Shown piece by piece: positions 46,446 to 55,719 of a DNA stretch of 64,000 bases. The translations under genes and the position numbers were made by a program. Source of the DNA: Streptomyces humidus (lineage in GTDB: Bacteria > Actinomycetota > Actinomycetes > Streptomycetales > Streptomycetaceae); NCBI RefSeq assembly GCF_014649655.1, contig NZ_BMTL01000004.1, positions 142,340 through 206,339 of the forward strand. Reading direction: 5' to 3'. Position 1 is the first letter of the stretch. Every line of letters begins with the position of its first letter. Under the pieces are notes generated by a model. That model searched no databases and was not told where the DNA came from. It worked only from the letters and a program-made list of their open reading frames with translations.

Positions 46446-47233
46446 AGAGCGGGCAGCCGTCGCCGACAGGTGCCGTGAGCCAGCCAGGCCCCACGCGGGC
46501 TGGTGAGCCCGACAGTGGCGAGAGAGGGACCGGTACTGTCCACATGCCGCGCCCCGCAGGGCACCCGCCGCTCAGCGGCTCCGCTCCTGGCTGGGCGAGC
46601 GGGTGGTCCACCGGGCGGGGCGGTGCCCGCTGGTGATCGTGCTGACTCTGCGCGAACCGGAACTCGTCTCCGTCCCGCGACTGCGCATGGGCTTCGTCTG
46701 TGCGTGCGTGATCGGTACCGCTCTCACCCTGCTCGCCACAGCCGACGTGCCCAACCTGGACCAAGGCCGCTGGGTCGTACTCGCCGTGCGGGTCGGGATC
46801 GGGGAGGCCGGGATGGCGACACACGCAAGGTGATCACTGCGACCACCGGTCCGAGAGCGAGCAGTCACCCGTCGGTGCGCAGGTCGGCGGAGGAGAGCAG
46901 ATAGTCGGTGAAGGGCAGGCGGATGTCCCACGGCAGGGCCGCGGTGACCGGCAGAGCGGCGAGGACAGCGCCCACCAGAGAGCGCCGCGCTGCTTCGCCA
47001 CCGGCCGACCGGGTTCGCACGCCGTCCCTCCCACGGCGGCCGTTCTCCGGGTCGGTGCCGTCTTGGCGCGTGGCCCACCCCCAGAGGCACAGCCGCTGGC
47101 AGCACAGCCATGCGGGCAGAAGCAGCGGACCTGCTGCTCGCGGATGGCCCGCTGAGGGCATATCCCGCTGTAGAAGCCAAACGTGCGCATATCGGGGTGT
47201 CGCGCAGACGGCAACCTGGCCGCCGTGCATCGT

Positions 47234-47247
47234 GTTTCACGTGAAAC
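47234..47247. promoter_or_regulatory. parS: parS site 1
   Basis: Perfect GTTTCACGTGAAAC, 159 bp upstream of the assigned parA start, in the promoter region. ParB binding here can nucleate the segregation complex and influence parAB transcription. Confidence 0.93.
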
Positions 47248-47405
47248 GTCGCTCCCTGCTCCACGGCATCATCAGCCGCGGCCGCGCCGCTGCCGAACCG
47301 CGCGACCGCAAGCCTCTCGGTTCACTCGATGAGGCACGGGAGTTGTCCACAGAGGTGGATTTCTCCACAGAACGACAGGCCTCACTGGTTCACCACCCCG
47401 AAGGC

Positions 47406-48482
47406 ATGGGAGGCTCTGTGCATTGCGAGCCTGAAGTCGAGGAGAGTGAATCCTTGCGGTCCGACGCCAACATCGCGGGACCGATGACCGATCCGGTCCC
47501 CGGTCCCCGTGCCGAGTCGTCGTTTGGGGAGGATGTTTCACGTGAAACACCGCCCCCGATGGACGACACTCCGATCGGTCGTGCTGCCCAACTCGCGGTG
47601 GAGGCTCTGGGCCGCGCCGGCGAGGGCCTGCCACGTCCCGAGCACACCCGTGTGATCGTGGTCGCCAACCAGAAGGGCGGGGTGGGTAAGACGACGACGA
47701 CGGTCAACCTCGCCGCGTCCTTGGCCCTGCATGGCGGCCGTGTCCTGGTGGTCGACCTCGACCCCCAGGGCAACGCGTCCACCGCGCTGGGGATCGACCA
47801 TCACGCCGAGGTGCCGTCCATCTATGACGTATTGGTCGACAGTCGTCCCCTCGCCGAAGTCGTACAGCCTGTCCCTGATGTAGAAGGCCTCTTCTGTGCT
47901 CCTGCCACCATCGATCTCGCCGGTGCGGAGATCGAGCTGGTGTCCCTGGTGGCGCGAGAGAGCCGTTTGCAGAGAGCGATTCAGGCCTACGAACAGCCGC
48001 TGGACTACATCCTGATCGACTGCCCGCCGTCGCTCGGCCTGTTGACGGTCAATGCTCTGGTGGCCGGTGCCGAGGTCCTTATCCCGATCCAGTGCGAGTA
48101 CTACGCGCTGGAAGGACTGGGGCAACTGCTGCGCAATGTCGACCTGGTGCGGGGGCACCTCAACCCCGACCTCCATGTGTCGACGATCCTGCTCACCATG
48201 TACGACGGCCGGACGCGGCTCGCGTCACAGGTCGCGGAGGAGGTGCGCACCCACTTCGGCGAAGAGGTGCTACGGACGAGCATTCCCCGCTCGGTCCGCA
48301 TCTCCGAGGCGCCGAGCTACGGGCAGACGGTGCTGACCTACGATCCGGGATCGAGCGGTGCCCTCTCCTACCTTGAGGCTGCACGAGAACTTGCGCTGAA
48401 AGGCGTCGGTGTCAGCTATGACGCGACACACGCCCATAACGGCGCCCAGAACAACCCGAACATGGTGGAGGGGATCCAGTGA
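47406..48482 (+). CDS. parA: chromosome-partitioning ATPase ParA
   Basis: 358 residues from the ATG at 47406 ([13 protein letters not shown]); later in-frame ATGs at 47484 and 47559 are alternatives, and the ribosome site is weak for all. After a variable acidic N-terminus of about 85 residues comes the ParA/MinD ATPase domain with deviant Walker [22 protein letters not shown] and the switch region [13 protein letters not shown]. In Streptomyces ParA polymerises along sporulating aerial hyphae and positions ParB complexes. A parS site lies inside the N-terminal coding region. The stop overlaps the parB start (GTGA). Confidence 0.95.
   Translation: MGGSVHCEPEVEESESLRSDANIAGPMTDPVPGPRAESSFGEDVSRETPPPMDDTPIGRAAQLAVEALGRAGEGLPRPEHTRVIVVANQKGGVGKTTTTVNLAASLALHGGRVLVVDLDPQGNASTALGIDHHAEVPSIYDVLVDSRPLAEVVQPVPDVEGLFCAPATIDLAGAEIELVSLVARESRLQRAIQAYEQPLDYILIDCPPSLGLLTVNALVAGAEVLIPIQCEYYALEGLGQLLRNVDLVRGHLNPDLHVSTILLTMYDGRTRLASQVAEEVRTHFGEEVLRTSIPRSVRISEAPSYGQTVLTYDPGSSGALSYLEAARELALKGVGVSYDATHAHNGAQNNPNMVEGIQ
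47535..47548. promoter_or_regulatory. parS: parS site 2 (inside parA)
   Basis: Perfect GTTTCACGTGAAAC in the 5' coding part of parA, where it is read as the codons for ...VSRE.... Confidence 0.93.
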
Positions 48483-49579
48483 GTGAGCGACGGAGGGGGT
48501 TGGGCCGGGGCCTTGGGGCACTGATCCCGGCTGCCCCCACGGAGAAGACCCCGGCGCAGGCCGCGGTGGGAGGCGGGGGCTCTGCTTCCCCCGCCGCCGT
48601 CCCGGTACTGACGGCGGACAGAGGGGTGGCCGCGGCGAAGGTCGCCACGCTGCCGTCTGTTTCACGTGAAACAGAGGAACTGTCGGCGAGTGACCTCCTG
48701 GAGGTGCCGGCACCGCCCATCGGCGCTCACTTCGCGGAGATTCCCCTCGACCAGATCACGCCGAACCCGCGCCAGCCGCGTGAGGTCTTCGACGACGATG
48801 CATTGCACGAGCTGATCACCTCCATCAAGGAGGTCGGTCTCCTGCAGCCGGTCGTGGTGCGTCAGATCGACACCGCACGCTACGAGCTCATCATGGGTGA
48901 GCGGCGGTGGCGGGCGTGTCGCAAGGCGGGCCTGGAGGCGATCCCGGCGATCGTGCGAGCCACGGACGACGAGAAGCTTCTCCTGGACGCTCTTCTGGAG
49001 AACCTCCACCGGGCCCAGCTCAACCCGCTGGAAGAGGCAGCCGCCTACGACCAGTTGCTGAAGGACTTCAACTGCACGCATGACCAGCTGGCGGACCGCA
49101 TCGGTCGATCCCGTCCGCAGGTCTCCAACACGTTGAGGCTGCTGAAGCTTTCGCCTGCGGTTCAGCGCAGGGTCGCCGCGGGTGTGCTCTCCGCCGGGCA
49201 CGCACGGGCGCTGCTCTCCGTCGACGACTCGGAGGAGCAGGATCGTCTGGCCCACCGCATCGTCGCCGAGGGGCTCTCGGTGCGGGCCGTCGAGGAGATC
49301 GTGACCCTCATGGGATCGCGTCCGCAGGCGGCTCAGCGGGCCAAGGGGCCGCGTGCCGGCGGCCGGGTCTCCCCGGCGTTGACCGACCTCGCGACGCGGC
49401 TCTCGGACCGTTTCGAAACGCGAGTGAAGGTCGACCTCGGCCAGAAGAAGGGCAAGATCACCGTCGAGTTCGCTTCGATGGAGGACCTCGAGCGTATTCT
49501 CGGCAGCCTTGCTCCCGGTGAGGGACCTGTCCTGCCGAAGGGTCTGATGGAGGGCGACGCCGAGGAAGCGGAAGGCTGA
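48479..49579 (+). CDS. parB: chromosome-partitioning protein ParB
   Basis: 366 residues, GTG overlapping the parA stop. Basic N-terminal ParA-interaction motif ([14 protein letters not shown]). ParB CTPase/nuclease-like domain (about 85-180) with NPRQPR and [12 protein letters not shown], then a helix-turn-helix (about 195-225, [19 protein letters not shown]) for parS. The C-terminal dimerisation domain ends [10 protein letters not shown]. It spreads around the parS sites near oriC and organises origins before sporulation septation. One parS lies within its own gene. Confidence 0.97.
   Translation: MSERRRGLGRGLGALIPAAPTEKTPAQAAVGGGGSASPAAVPVLTADRGVAAAKVATLPSVSRETEELSASDLLEVPAPPIGAHFAEIPLDQITPNPRQPREVFDDDALHELITSIKEVGLLQPVVVRQIDTARYELIMGERRWRACRKAGLEAIPAIVRATDDEKLLLDALLENLHRAQLNPLEEAAAYDQLLKDFNCTHDQLADRIGRSRPQVSNTLRLLKLSPAVQRRVAAGVLSAGHARALLSVDDSEEQDRLAHRIVAEGLSVRAVEEIVTLMGSRPQAAQRAKGPRAGGRVSPALTDLATRLSDRFETRVKVDLGQKKGKITVEFASMEDLERILGSLAPGEGPVLPKGLMEGDAEEAEG
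48659..48672. promoter_or_regulatory. parS: parS site 3 (inside parB)
   Basis: Perfect GTTTCACGTGAAAC in the linker-coding region of parB, read as codons for ...SVSRET.... Confidence 0.93.
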
Positions 49580-49620
49580 GCCCAGGCTCGGCAGCGACAG
49601 CACCGTTGGTGAGCGGTACG

Positions 49621-49660
49621 GAGCGAGCCGTGTCCGGTGGGTACCGGACACGGCTCGCTC
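49621..49660 (+). terminator. terminator after parB
   Basis: A perfect 18-bp stem (49621-49638 with 49643-49660), tetraloop GGGT, followed by TTTGCTT; one of the strongest hairpins in the window. Confidence 0.9.
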
Positions 49661-49760
49661 TTTGCTTGCAGGCGCTGTCGAGGCAATCGCATCGTGGATA
49701 CGATGCGAGAGGGCTTGGACGCATCCACCTGGCAGTACCTCGGAGCGGGAGGCGGGGGCC

Positions 49761-50018
49761 ATGCGAACAATGAGCCGGACCGGACTGGTGAGCGCCGGAC
49801 TGGGGCTGGGCGCGCTCGGCGGGTTCGTCGGCAGTCTGCTCAGGGAACGGAGCGCTCTGACGGCAGCTCGCGAGGAAGCGGGCGAAGGAAGCGAGGAACA
49901 GCCTTCATGGGGCGTCGGCTCGTACCGCTCACGCTGGACAACCTTCAGGACCTTCCCCAGCGCTGCCGCTCCTGCGTCTTCTGGGAGCTCGATCCCGTCA
50001 GCGGCGAAGCCGCGCTGA
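49761..50018 (+). CDS. possible 85-residue protein overlapping the acetyltransferase gene
   Basis: An ATG at 49761 has a good GGAG/GGCGGGGG region upstream and opens with a plausible membrane-anchor sequence (MSRTGLVSAGLGLGALGGFVGSLL from the second Met, in two blocks). The frame then runs 112 bp into the acetyltransferase gene in another register, where its composition becomes that of a shadow. It is either a short real gene overlapping the next, or chance. No family recognised. Confidence 0.3.
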   Translation: MRTMSRTGLVSAGLGLGALGGFVGSLLRERSALTAAREEAGEGSEEQPSWGVGSYRSRWTTFRTFPSAAAPASSGSSIPSAAKPR

Positions 50019-50524
50019 AGTCGGGGACAACAGCTCTGGAGAAGGAGGCCTGGATCTCCGCCGTCCTGCTGGACTGGGGGTCGTGCGGCCGGGTCGTCTA
50101 TGTGGATGACGTCCCCGTGGGCTTTGTGCTGTACGCGCCTCCCGCCTATGTCCCCCGCTCGACGGCGTTCCCCACCAGCCCGGTGTCCCCGGACGCCGTG
50201 CAGCTCATTACGGCGTTCATCATGCCGGGCTACCAGGGGCAGGGGCTGGGCCGTGTGATGGTTCAGACGGTCGCCAAGGATCTGCTGAGGCGGGGCTTCA
50301 GGGCCATCGAGGCGTTCGGCGACACCCGCTGGAAGGAACCGGCCTGTCTGCTCCCGGCCGATCACCTGCTGGCAGTGGGCTTCAAGACCGTCCGTCCTCA
50401 TCCGGCCCACCCTCGGCTGAGACTGGAGCTGCGGAGCACCCTCTCGTGGAAGGAAGATGTGGAGATGGCATTGGACCGGTTGCTGGGAGCAGTCCAGAAG
50501 GAGCCGGTGTTGCGCCCGCTGTAG
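49907..50524 (+). CDS. GNAT family N-acetyltransferase
   Basis: 205 residues from the ATG at 49907, with GAGGAA about 10 nt upstream. GNAT fold: a beta strand with VVYVDDVPVGFVLY and the acetyl-CoA site AFIMPGYQGQGLGRVMVQTVAKD, of the Q/R-x-x-G-x-G/A type. An N-terminal CRSCVFWELDP has a cysteine pair. The substrate is unknown. It lies between parB and the trx genes, the usual streptomycete order, and ends at a terminator shared with trxA. Confidence 0.88.
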   Translation: MGRRLVPLTLDNLQDLPQRCRSCVFWELDPVSGEAALKSGTTALEKEAWISAVLLDWGSCGRVVYVDDVPVGFVLYAPPAYVPRSTAFPTSPVSPDAVQLITAFIMPGYQGQGLGRVMVQTVAKDLLRRGFRAIEAFGDTRWKEPACLLPADHLLAVGFKTVRPHPAHPRLRLELRSTLSWKEDVEMALDRLLGAVQKEPVLRPL

Positions 50525-50537
50525 GAGACTTCGACAC

Positions 50538-50573
50538 AGCGAAGGGCCGGTCCCCACGGACCGGCCCTTCGCT
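50538..50573. terminator. bidirectional terminator between the acetyltransferase gene and trxA
   Basis: A perfect 16-bp stem (50538-50553 with 50558-50573) and a 4-nt loop between convergent genes. Its last base directly abuts parS site 4. Confidence 0.85.
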
Positions 50574-50587
50574 GTTTCACGTGAAAC
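50574..50587. promoter_or_regulatory. parS: parS site 4 (after trxA)
   Basis: Perfect GTTTCACGTGAAAC between the terminator and the trxA stop, the first intergenic site to the right of parB. Confidence 0.93.
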
Positions 50588-50616
50588 ATTGACCGTCGGC
50601 GTGACGGCTTTCTGTG

Positions 50617-50949
50617 TCACTCGGAGATGAAGGCCTCCAGGTCGCGGACGAGCGCGGCCTTCGGCTTGGCGCCGACGATGGTCTTGGCGACCTCGCCACC
50701 CTGGTACACGTTCAGGGTCGGGATGGACATGACGCCGTACTTGGCGGCCGTGTTCGGGTTCTCGTCGATGTTGAGCTTGACGATCTCGATCTTCTCGCCG
50801 TGCTCGGCGGCGATGGCCTCGAGGGAGGGCGCGATCTGACGGCACGGGCCGCACCACTCGGCCCAGAAGTCCACCAGCACGGGCTTGTCGCTCTTGAGGA
50901 CGACCTCTTCGAAGTCGGCGTCGGTCACATTCTTCAGGGTGCCGGCCAC
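50617..50949 (-). CDS. trxA: thioredoxin
   Basis: 110 residues, GTG start. Thioredoxin fold with active site WAEWCGPC (Cys33, Cys36), cis-Pro in SIPTL and a final EAFISE. It reduces protein disulfides with electrons from TrxB, 39 bp upstream, and the two are probably one transcript from the SigR-type promoter at 52026-52051. Confidence 0.97.
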   Translation of the reverse strand: MAGTLKNVTDADFEEVVLKSDKPVLVDFWAEWCGPCRQIAPSLEAIAAEHGEKIEIVKLNIDENPNTAAKYGVMSIPTLNVYQGGEVAKTIVGAKPKAALVRDLEAFISE

Positions 50950-50988
50950 AGGGGGCTCCTTAGTTCTTGTGCGGGGGGCGGGAGGGGA

Positions 50989-51957
50989 TCAGACGGAGGT
51001 CTTCTCGGGCTCGGCCTGCTCCTCGTCCGCGAGGGCGGCGAGGTAGCGCTCGGCGTCGAGAGCGGAGGAGCAGCCGGTGCCGGCCGCGGTGATCGCCTGA
51101 CGGTACGTGTGGTCCACGACGTCGCCGGCGGCGAAGACGCCGGTCACATTCGTCCGGGTGGAGGGCGCGGCGACCTTCAGGTACCCCTCCTCGTCGAGGT
51201 CGAGCTGTCCCTTGAAGAGCTCGGTGCGCGGGTCGTGGCCGATCGCGATGAACAGTCCGGTCACCGGCAGGTCCGAGAGCTCGCCGGTCTTGAGGTTGCG
51301 CAGCTTCAGTCCGGCCAGCTTCGGGTCGCCCTGGATCTCGGCGACCTCGCTGTCCCAGACGAACTTGATCTTCGGGTCGGCGAAGGCACGCTCCTGCATC
51401 GCCTTGGAAGCGCGCAGGGTGTCCCGGCGGTGGACGATCGTCACGGACTTGGCGAACCGGGAGAGGAAGGTTGCTTCCTCCATCGCGGTGTCGCCGCCGC
51501 CGATGACGGCGATGTCCTGGTCCTTGAAGAAGAAGCCGTCGCAGGTGGCACACCAGGAGACACCGCGGCCGGAGAGCGCGTCTTCGTTCGGCAGGCCGAG
51601 CTTGCGGTGCTGCGAGCCGGTGGTCACGATGACGGCCTTGGCGCGGTGGACCGTGCCGGCGGTGTCCGTGACGGTCTTGATCTCACCGGTGAGGTCGACC
51701 GAGACGATGTCGTCGGGGATCAGTTCGGCACCGAAGCGCTCGGCCTGGGCCCGCATGTTGTCCATGAGCTCGGGGCCCATGATCCCGTCCTGGAAGCCGG
51801 GGAAGTTCTCCACCTCGGTGGTGTTCATCAGTGCGCCGCCCGCGGTGACGGCGCCTTCGAACACCAGCGGCTTCAGCGAGGCGCGCGCGGTGTAGAGGGC
51901 CGCGGTGTAGCCGGCGGGCCCGGAGCCGATGATGATCACGTTACGGACGTCGCTCAC
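50989..51957 (-). CDS. trxB: thioredoxin-disulfide reductase
   Basis: 322 residues, GTG start ([13 protein letters not shown]). FAD-binding [10 protein letters not shown], redox-active CATC in [17 protein letters not shown]-binding [10 protein letters not shown], and the second FAD motif [10 protein letters not shown]. It transfers electrons from NADPH to TrxA. In S. coelicolor trxBA is a main target of SigR in the disulfide-stress response, and the promoter here fits that. Confidence 0.97.
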   Translation of the reverse strand: MSDVRNVIIIGSGPAGYTAALYTARASLKPLVFEGAVTAGGALMNTTEVENFPGFQDGIMGPELMDNMRAQAERFGAELIPDDIVSVDLTGEIKTVTDTAGTVHRAKAVIVTTGSQHRKLGLPNEDALSGRGVSWCATCDGFFFKDQDIAVIGGGDTAMEEATFLSRFAKSVTIVHRRDTLRASKAMQERAFADPKIKFVWDSEVAEIQGDPKLAGLKLRNLKTGELSDLPVTGLFIAIGHDPRTELFKGQLDLDEEGYLKVAAPSTRTNVTGVFAAGDVVDHTYRQAITAAGTGCSSALDAERYLAALADEEQAEPEKTSV

Positions 51958-52025
51958 GGCTTGTTTCCTCGTCTCTGGACAGCGTCGATCGACCGGGGGA
52001 GCTTCTCTGGACTCTCACCCCACCC

Positions 52026-52051
52026 AACGGATCCTAAGGGGCTTCCATTCC
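52026..52051 (-). promoter_or_regulatory. SigR-type promoter of trxB
   Basis: On the minus strand GGGAAT/GGAAT (52047-52051) and GTT (52026-52028) are separated by exactly 18 nt, the SigR consensus GGAAT-N18-GTT, about 70 bp upstream of the trxB start. Confidence 0.8.
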
Positions 52052-52136
52052 CGCTGTGTCCGGGCACACGAAGGGAGGACGTCACAGGGGCAGACGCCCA
52101 GGAGGCGGCGTGAGAACGAGTAGGGGCGGCGTCTCG

Positions 52137-53063
52137 TCAGCGGCGGGCGTAGGTGGTCGTCAGTAGAACCCTGGCAGGGCCCGACGACGGATGATCCACA
52201 CAGGCCGTGTCCATGATGTAGGCGTCGACCCTCGTGCTGTCCTTGGCGTCGGGCAGTACGACGAGCACAGCGTCCCTGCCCTGGTAGGTGCCCGCCTCGG
52301 TGGCGAGGGCCCCTTCGCTGCGTCCGATGCCCTTCTGCACGCAGGGGGGAATCGTGGGCTGCCGCAGGGTTTTCGGCGTCTGATGGTCGGGCTCGCCCTG
52401 GATGCCCATGCTGGACGAGGCACGGGAGCCGCCGGTCTTGGCCAGGAGATCGGTGACCTGGTTCTCCAGCTTGCTCGCGGAGAAGGTGTCGGGCGTTGTG
52501 GACTGATGGGCCGCGCTGCCCGGGTTTCCGCCGTCCGTGAGGGACGACATCAGCACGGAGCCGAGCCCCAATGCCGCCGCCGTGAAGACCGCGCCGAGGA
52601 CGGCGGCCTTGCGGCGGTTGGTCCGCTTGCGGTTCGGGCGGTCTTTGCGCCCCGGGCCGGAGGCGGCGGCCCGAGCATGCCCCGAGGGGCGGTCGGCCGA
52701 AGCCGGTGTTTCACGTGAAACATGGAAGGCGTCGGAGTCGGTGATCTCATTGGTGTCCGCGGTGATGGCGGCAGCCGTCTCGTGAGCACGCTTTCCGTCC
52801 GGGACCGTGGCGTTCAGCAGAGCCTCGGCCGCCAGAGCGGCGTCGATGCGGTGGGCGACGTCGTCCGGCATGCGCGGTGGGCCGGGAAGATCGCCCAGCA
52901 GGCCTCGGATCTCCTGAAGCGAGGCGTGTACGTCGGCGCAGAGTGCGCAGGCGTCGAGATGCCGACGTACGTCGGCGCTTCGGGTGGGGGAGAGCAGGCC
53001 CTCGGTGAGGTCGGAGATCTCCGCGACGTCCGGGTGCCCTGCCGTGTCCGCCGTTGATGTCAC
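52137..53063 (-). CDS. rsmM: anti-sigma-M factor, zinc-finger membrane protein
   Basis: 308 residues, GTG overlapping the sigM stop (GTGA). N-terminal anti-sigma zinc-finger-like domain (about 10-70) with H-x3-C-x2-C in RRHLDACALCADVH. A central Arg-rich linker (KDRPNRKRTNRRKAA) leads to one membrane helix (VLGAVFTAAALGLGSVLM). The external domain of about 115 residues has two cysteines. It should hold SigM inactive until an envelope or redox signal. The mycobacterial counterpart at this locus is Rv3912. Symbol assigned by position and pairing. A parS site interrupts the linker-coding part. Confidence 0.85.
   Translation of the reverse strand: MTSTADTAGHPDVAEISDLTEGLLSPTRSADVRRHLDACALCADVHASLQEIRGLLGDLPGPPRMPDDVAHRIDAALAAEALLNATVPDGKRAHETAAAITADTNEITDSDAFHVSRETPASADRPSGHARAAASGPGRKDRPNRKRTNRRKAAVLGAVFTAAALGLGSVLMSSLTDGGNPGSAAHQSTTPDTFSASKLENQVTDLLAKTGGSRASSSMGIQGEPDHQTPKTLRQPTIPPCVQKGIGRSEGALATEAGTYQGRDAVLVVLPDAKDSTRVDAYIMDTACVDHPSSGPARVLLTTTYARR
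52708..52721. promoter_or_regulatory. parS: parS site 5 (inside the anti-sigma gene)
   Basis: Perfect GTTTCACGTGAAAC within the sequence coding for the cytoplasmic linker of the anti-sigma protein (read as FHVSRET). Confidence 0.93.
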
Positions 53064-53785
53064 GCTCGCCCACCTCCGCCCTTCACAGCAGCTGAATCAC
53101 CTGTACCGGCGTTGCCCGACTCCTCGCCCCGAGGACCCGCTGCCGGTGGGACGGATGTCCCCTGCGCCCGGTTCCTTCCTGGGTCGCTTTCTCTCCTGCC
53201 CCCGGAGCCTTCAGGCCGCAGGTGGCTGAGCAGGGGCAGGAGTCTGGCTCTGCCCCGGGCGCAGCGGCTCTTCACCGTCCCGGTCGGCACATCGAGCACG
53301 CGGGCGGCCTCGGCGACCGGGTAGCCCTGCATATCCACGAGGACGAGGGCGGCCCGTTGATCGGGCGGGAGAGTGCCGAGCGCTTCGATGAGCTGGCGGT
53401 GCACGTCATTGCGTTCCGCCGGCGCGGAGGCCGACTCGTGAGGGTCGAGCAGTTGCTCCAGTCGCTCGGTGTCGTCGACCGGGGAGGTCTTGCGGGAGGC
53501 CGCCTTGCGAGCCCGGTCCAGACAGGCGTTCACGGTGATGCGATGCAGCCAGGTAGTGACGGCGGACTGGCCGCGGAAGGTGTGGGCGGCCCGGTAGGCG
53601 GACACCAGGGCGTCCTGGACGGCGTCAGCGGCTTCCTCGCGGTCTGCGAGCGTGCGCAGGGCAACCGCCCACAGCCGGTCGCGGTGCCGCCGTACGAGCT
53701 CACCGAAGGCGTCGGGGTCGCCCTCGACGTGGCGGGTGAGGAGGTCCTGGTCGCTCACTCCGTCGTATCCGGAGCTTTCCACCAT
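53060..53785 (-). CDS. sigM: ECF RNA polymerase sigma factor SigM
   Basis: 241 residues, ATG behind GGGGGAGGGGG. Sigma region 2 (about 25-95, FGELVRRHRDRLWAVALRTL, TFRGQSAVTTWLHRITVN) and region 4 (about 130-185, LPPDQRAALVLVDMQGYPV, VPTGTVKSRCARGRARL). A Gly/Arg/Pro-rich tail of about 50 residues follows. The sigM-anti-sigma-trxB-trxA order is the same as near the mycobacterial origin. No SigM consensus was searched here. The 27-bp gap to the pseudokinase gene upstream suggests a possible common transcript. Confidence 0.93.
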   Translation of the reverse strand: MVESSGYDGVSDQDLLTRHVEGDPDAFGELVRRHRDRLWAVALRTLADREEAADAVQDALVSAYRAAHTFRGQSAVTTWLHRITVNACLDRARKAASRKTSPVDDTERLEQLLDPHESASAPAERNDVHRQLIEALGTLPPDQRAALVLVDMQGYPVAEAARVLDVPTGTVKSRCARGRARLLPLLSHLRPEGSGGRRESDPGRNRAQGTSVPPAAGPRGEESGNAGTGDSAAVKGGGGRA

Positions 53786-53812
53786 CGGACCCCCTCCCCC
53801 TTCGGTCAGACG

Positions 53813-55531
53813 TCAACCCGTGAACTTCACGTCGGTGATGCCCTGCTTGTGGCCGGCGTCGCTGTACTGGTCGCCGGCAGCGTACGGCAGGGCTGTGAGC
53901 CAGACGAGCACGTACCGTGTCTTGACCGGCTTGGACGCCTTCACTGTGGCGGTGGTTCCGGTCGTGGTGAGTGTGCCGATCTTCTTCATCGACTTCAGTG
54001 CACTCGGCGACGGGTTCAGGGAGTCCGCGGCGTACAGGTTCACGGTCGTGTGGTCGCCGCCGTAGTAGAGCCCTATGGCTGCTGTGGAGATCTCCTTCGC
54101 CGATCCCAGGTCGTAGACGATGCCCACGCCCGGCTTGTACGGCGCGAGGTTCGGGCCGCCGATGAAGCTCGACGTCCGCCAGTAGGTCGAGCTGTCGCGG
54201 TCGTAGGTCTCTCCGACGTCGCCTGGGTGCTGTGCGCTGCCGCTCACCACGTATTCGGCCGCGTCCTGGATCTTCAGCGGCTTGACCGGCTTGGGCGCGG
54301 TGCTGTTCTTGTCGCCTTCGTCCGTCGTCTGTGTCCGGTTACTGTCATCGGAGTTCCCCCGGTCCATCAGGGCGTCGGCGAGCTGCCAGCTGCCCAGACC
54401 GAGGGCGGCGATGAGGAGGGCGGACACCGCCCACTTCAGGGCCTTGCCGGTACGGCTCTGCAGCGGGGGCGGCGGGGCCGTGATCTGCTGGGTGACGCCG
54501 GGATGCGTCGCCGGTCGCCCGTAGGTGCCCTGCTGGTACGTCGTGCGCTGGTACTCGGGCGGGGCGGTGAACGCGGGCTCCGGGGGCCGGATGCGCGGCA
54601 TCTCGCCGATGGCCTTCACCAGTTCTTCCGGTGTGGTGCAGGCGGCTTCGTGTCGGGAGGCGGTCGCGCCGTCGTTGACCAGCGCGCGCATGGACAGCTC
54701 CGACAGTCCCCGGTGGACACCGGCGCGCACCTGGTCGGGGGCGATCAGCCCGACGTCCTTCGGCAGTCCGGACAGGCCGTAGGCGTCGTTCTCGTAGGGC
54801 CAGCGCTGCGTGAGCGCGGCGTACAGCAGCGCGCCGATCGCCTCGGTGTCGGTGCGCTGCGGGGCGTCGGTGGCGATGCCGCGCAGGGCGGCGTTCACGG
54901 CGAGGCCGCGGATGCGCCACTGCCCCGACGAGGTGCGCAGCACGGCGTTGGGGTTCAGCCGCAGATGAGCCAGGCCCTCTCGGTGAGCCGCGGCCATCGC
55001 GGAGGCGATCTGACTGGCCATCTGGTAGGCGTCGTGCGGCTCGAGCGGGCCCGCCGCGAGCAGAGTGGTCAGCTCGGTGGCGTCGGGCAGCCACTCGTGG
55101 ACCACGTAGACGAGGTCGTTCTCCTCGACGGCGTCCAGTACCTGGACGAAGCGGGGGTCGCCGAGCAGCGCCGAGGAGCGCGCCGCGGCCAGCACCGAAC
55201 GGGCCCGGACATGGTCCGCGGGCAGGACATGGACGCCCACGGCACGACGGAGTTTCTCGTCGACGGCACGCCAACTGCTGAAACCGTCCAGACGGGTGAC
55301 GCACTCTTCGAGACGGTAGCGTCTGGCGAGCTTGTGGCCGCTGTGCAGTTCCGGCGGTGAGGCCTTCCCGAGGCGCTCCGCCCCGCCACTCCCCTGTGCC
55401 TCGTCGGTGTCCGTGTCCTGCTCCCGGTTCTTGACCACCCCGTCGGCCGTGGACTGGTCCGCTTGTGCGGTCAGCGGTTCGTCACCGCTGTTGTCTGCCA
55501 CGTCGACGGCAGCTGTGCTCCGTTCCGCCAC
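53813..55531 (-). CDS. membrane pseudokinase with extracellular discoidin-like domain
   Basis: 572 residues from the GTG at 55531 behind AGGAACG. The kinase-like domain (about 45-300) lacks active residues: the HRD-K-x2-N loop reads HLRLNPNAVL, and the DFG position reads RGLAV. It is a pseudokinase. A Pro/Gln-rich linker, one membrane helix (WAVSALLIAALGLGSWQL) and an external F5/8 (discoidin)-like domain (about 420-572, AAEYVVSGS, IVYDLGSAKEIS) follow. In mycobacterial MviN, similar pseudokinase and carbohydrate-binding-like domains are fused to the MurJ flippase and dock FhaA after PknB phosphorylation. Here murJ is the separate upstream gene. Confidence 0.85.
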   Translation of the reverse strand: MAERSTAAVDVADNSGDEPLTAQADQSTADGVVKNREQDTDTDEAQGSGGAERLGKASPPELHSGHKLARRYRLEECVTRLDGFSSWRAVDEKLRRAVGVHVLPADHVRARSVLAAARSSALLGDPRFVQVLDAVEENDLVYVVHEWLPDATELTTLLAAGPLEPHDAYQMASQIASAMAAAHREGLAHLRLNPNAVLRTSSGQWRIRGLAVNAALRGIATDAPQRTDTEAIGALLYAALTQRWPYENDAYGLSGLPKDVGLIAPDQVRAGVHRGLSELSMRALVNDGATASRHEAACTTPEELVKAIGEMPRIRPPEPAFTAPPEYQRTTYQQGTYGRPATHPGVTQQITAPPPPLQSRTGKALKWAVSALLIAALGLGSWQLADALMDRGNSDDSNRTQTTDEGDKNSTAPKPVKPLKIQDAAEYVVSGSAQHPGDVGETYDRDSSTYWRTSSFIGGPNLAPYKPGVGIVYDLGSAKEISTAAIGLYYGGDHTTVNLYAADSLNPSPSALKSMKKIGTLTTTGTTATVKASKPVKTRYVLVWLTALPYAAGDQYSDAGHKQGITDVKFTG

Positions 55532-55719
55532 CGTCGTTCCTGCCTCCCCATTCAGTGCGCGCCGTGCGACCTCGTGCGCGCCGTCCGACGCCGAACCCAA
55601 TTGTGCCCACAGTCCGCCGCTATGCACGACACACGGGGGCGAACGATGGTTGTGCGACTGGCGCTCGCTCACCTTCGTGCAGCCGTTTCTTTTCCCGGAT
55701 CTGCTCCGTCCGGCGGTCT

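Larger units (their letters stand above)
46216..47405. other. 1.2-kb rsmG-parA gap with coding-like fragments and the parA promoter region
   Basis: No complete recognised gene. Three stretches have Streptomyces-like codon bias but lack good starts. On the plus strand about 46510-46833 encodes a possible membrane fragment (LREPELVSVPRLRMGFVCAC, then a hydrophobic run). On the minus strand about 46865-47080 ends ALPWDIRLPFTDYLLSSADL. Also on the minus strand is the short frame at 46290-46445. These look like pieces of decayed genes. The right end contains a parS site (47234-47247) and must hold the parAB promoters. Confidence 0.4.
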
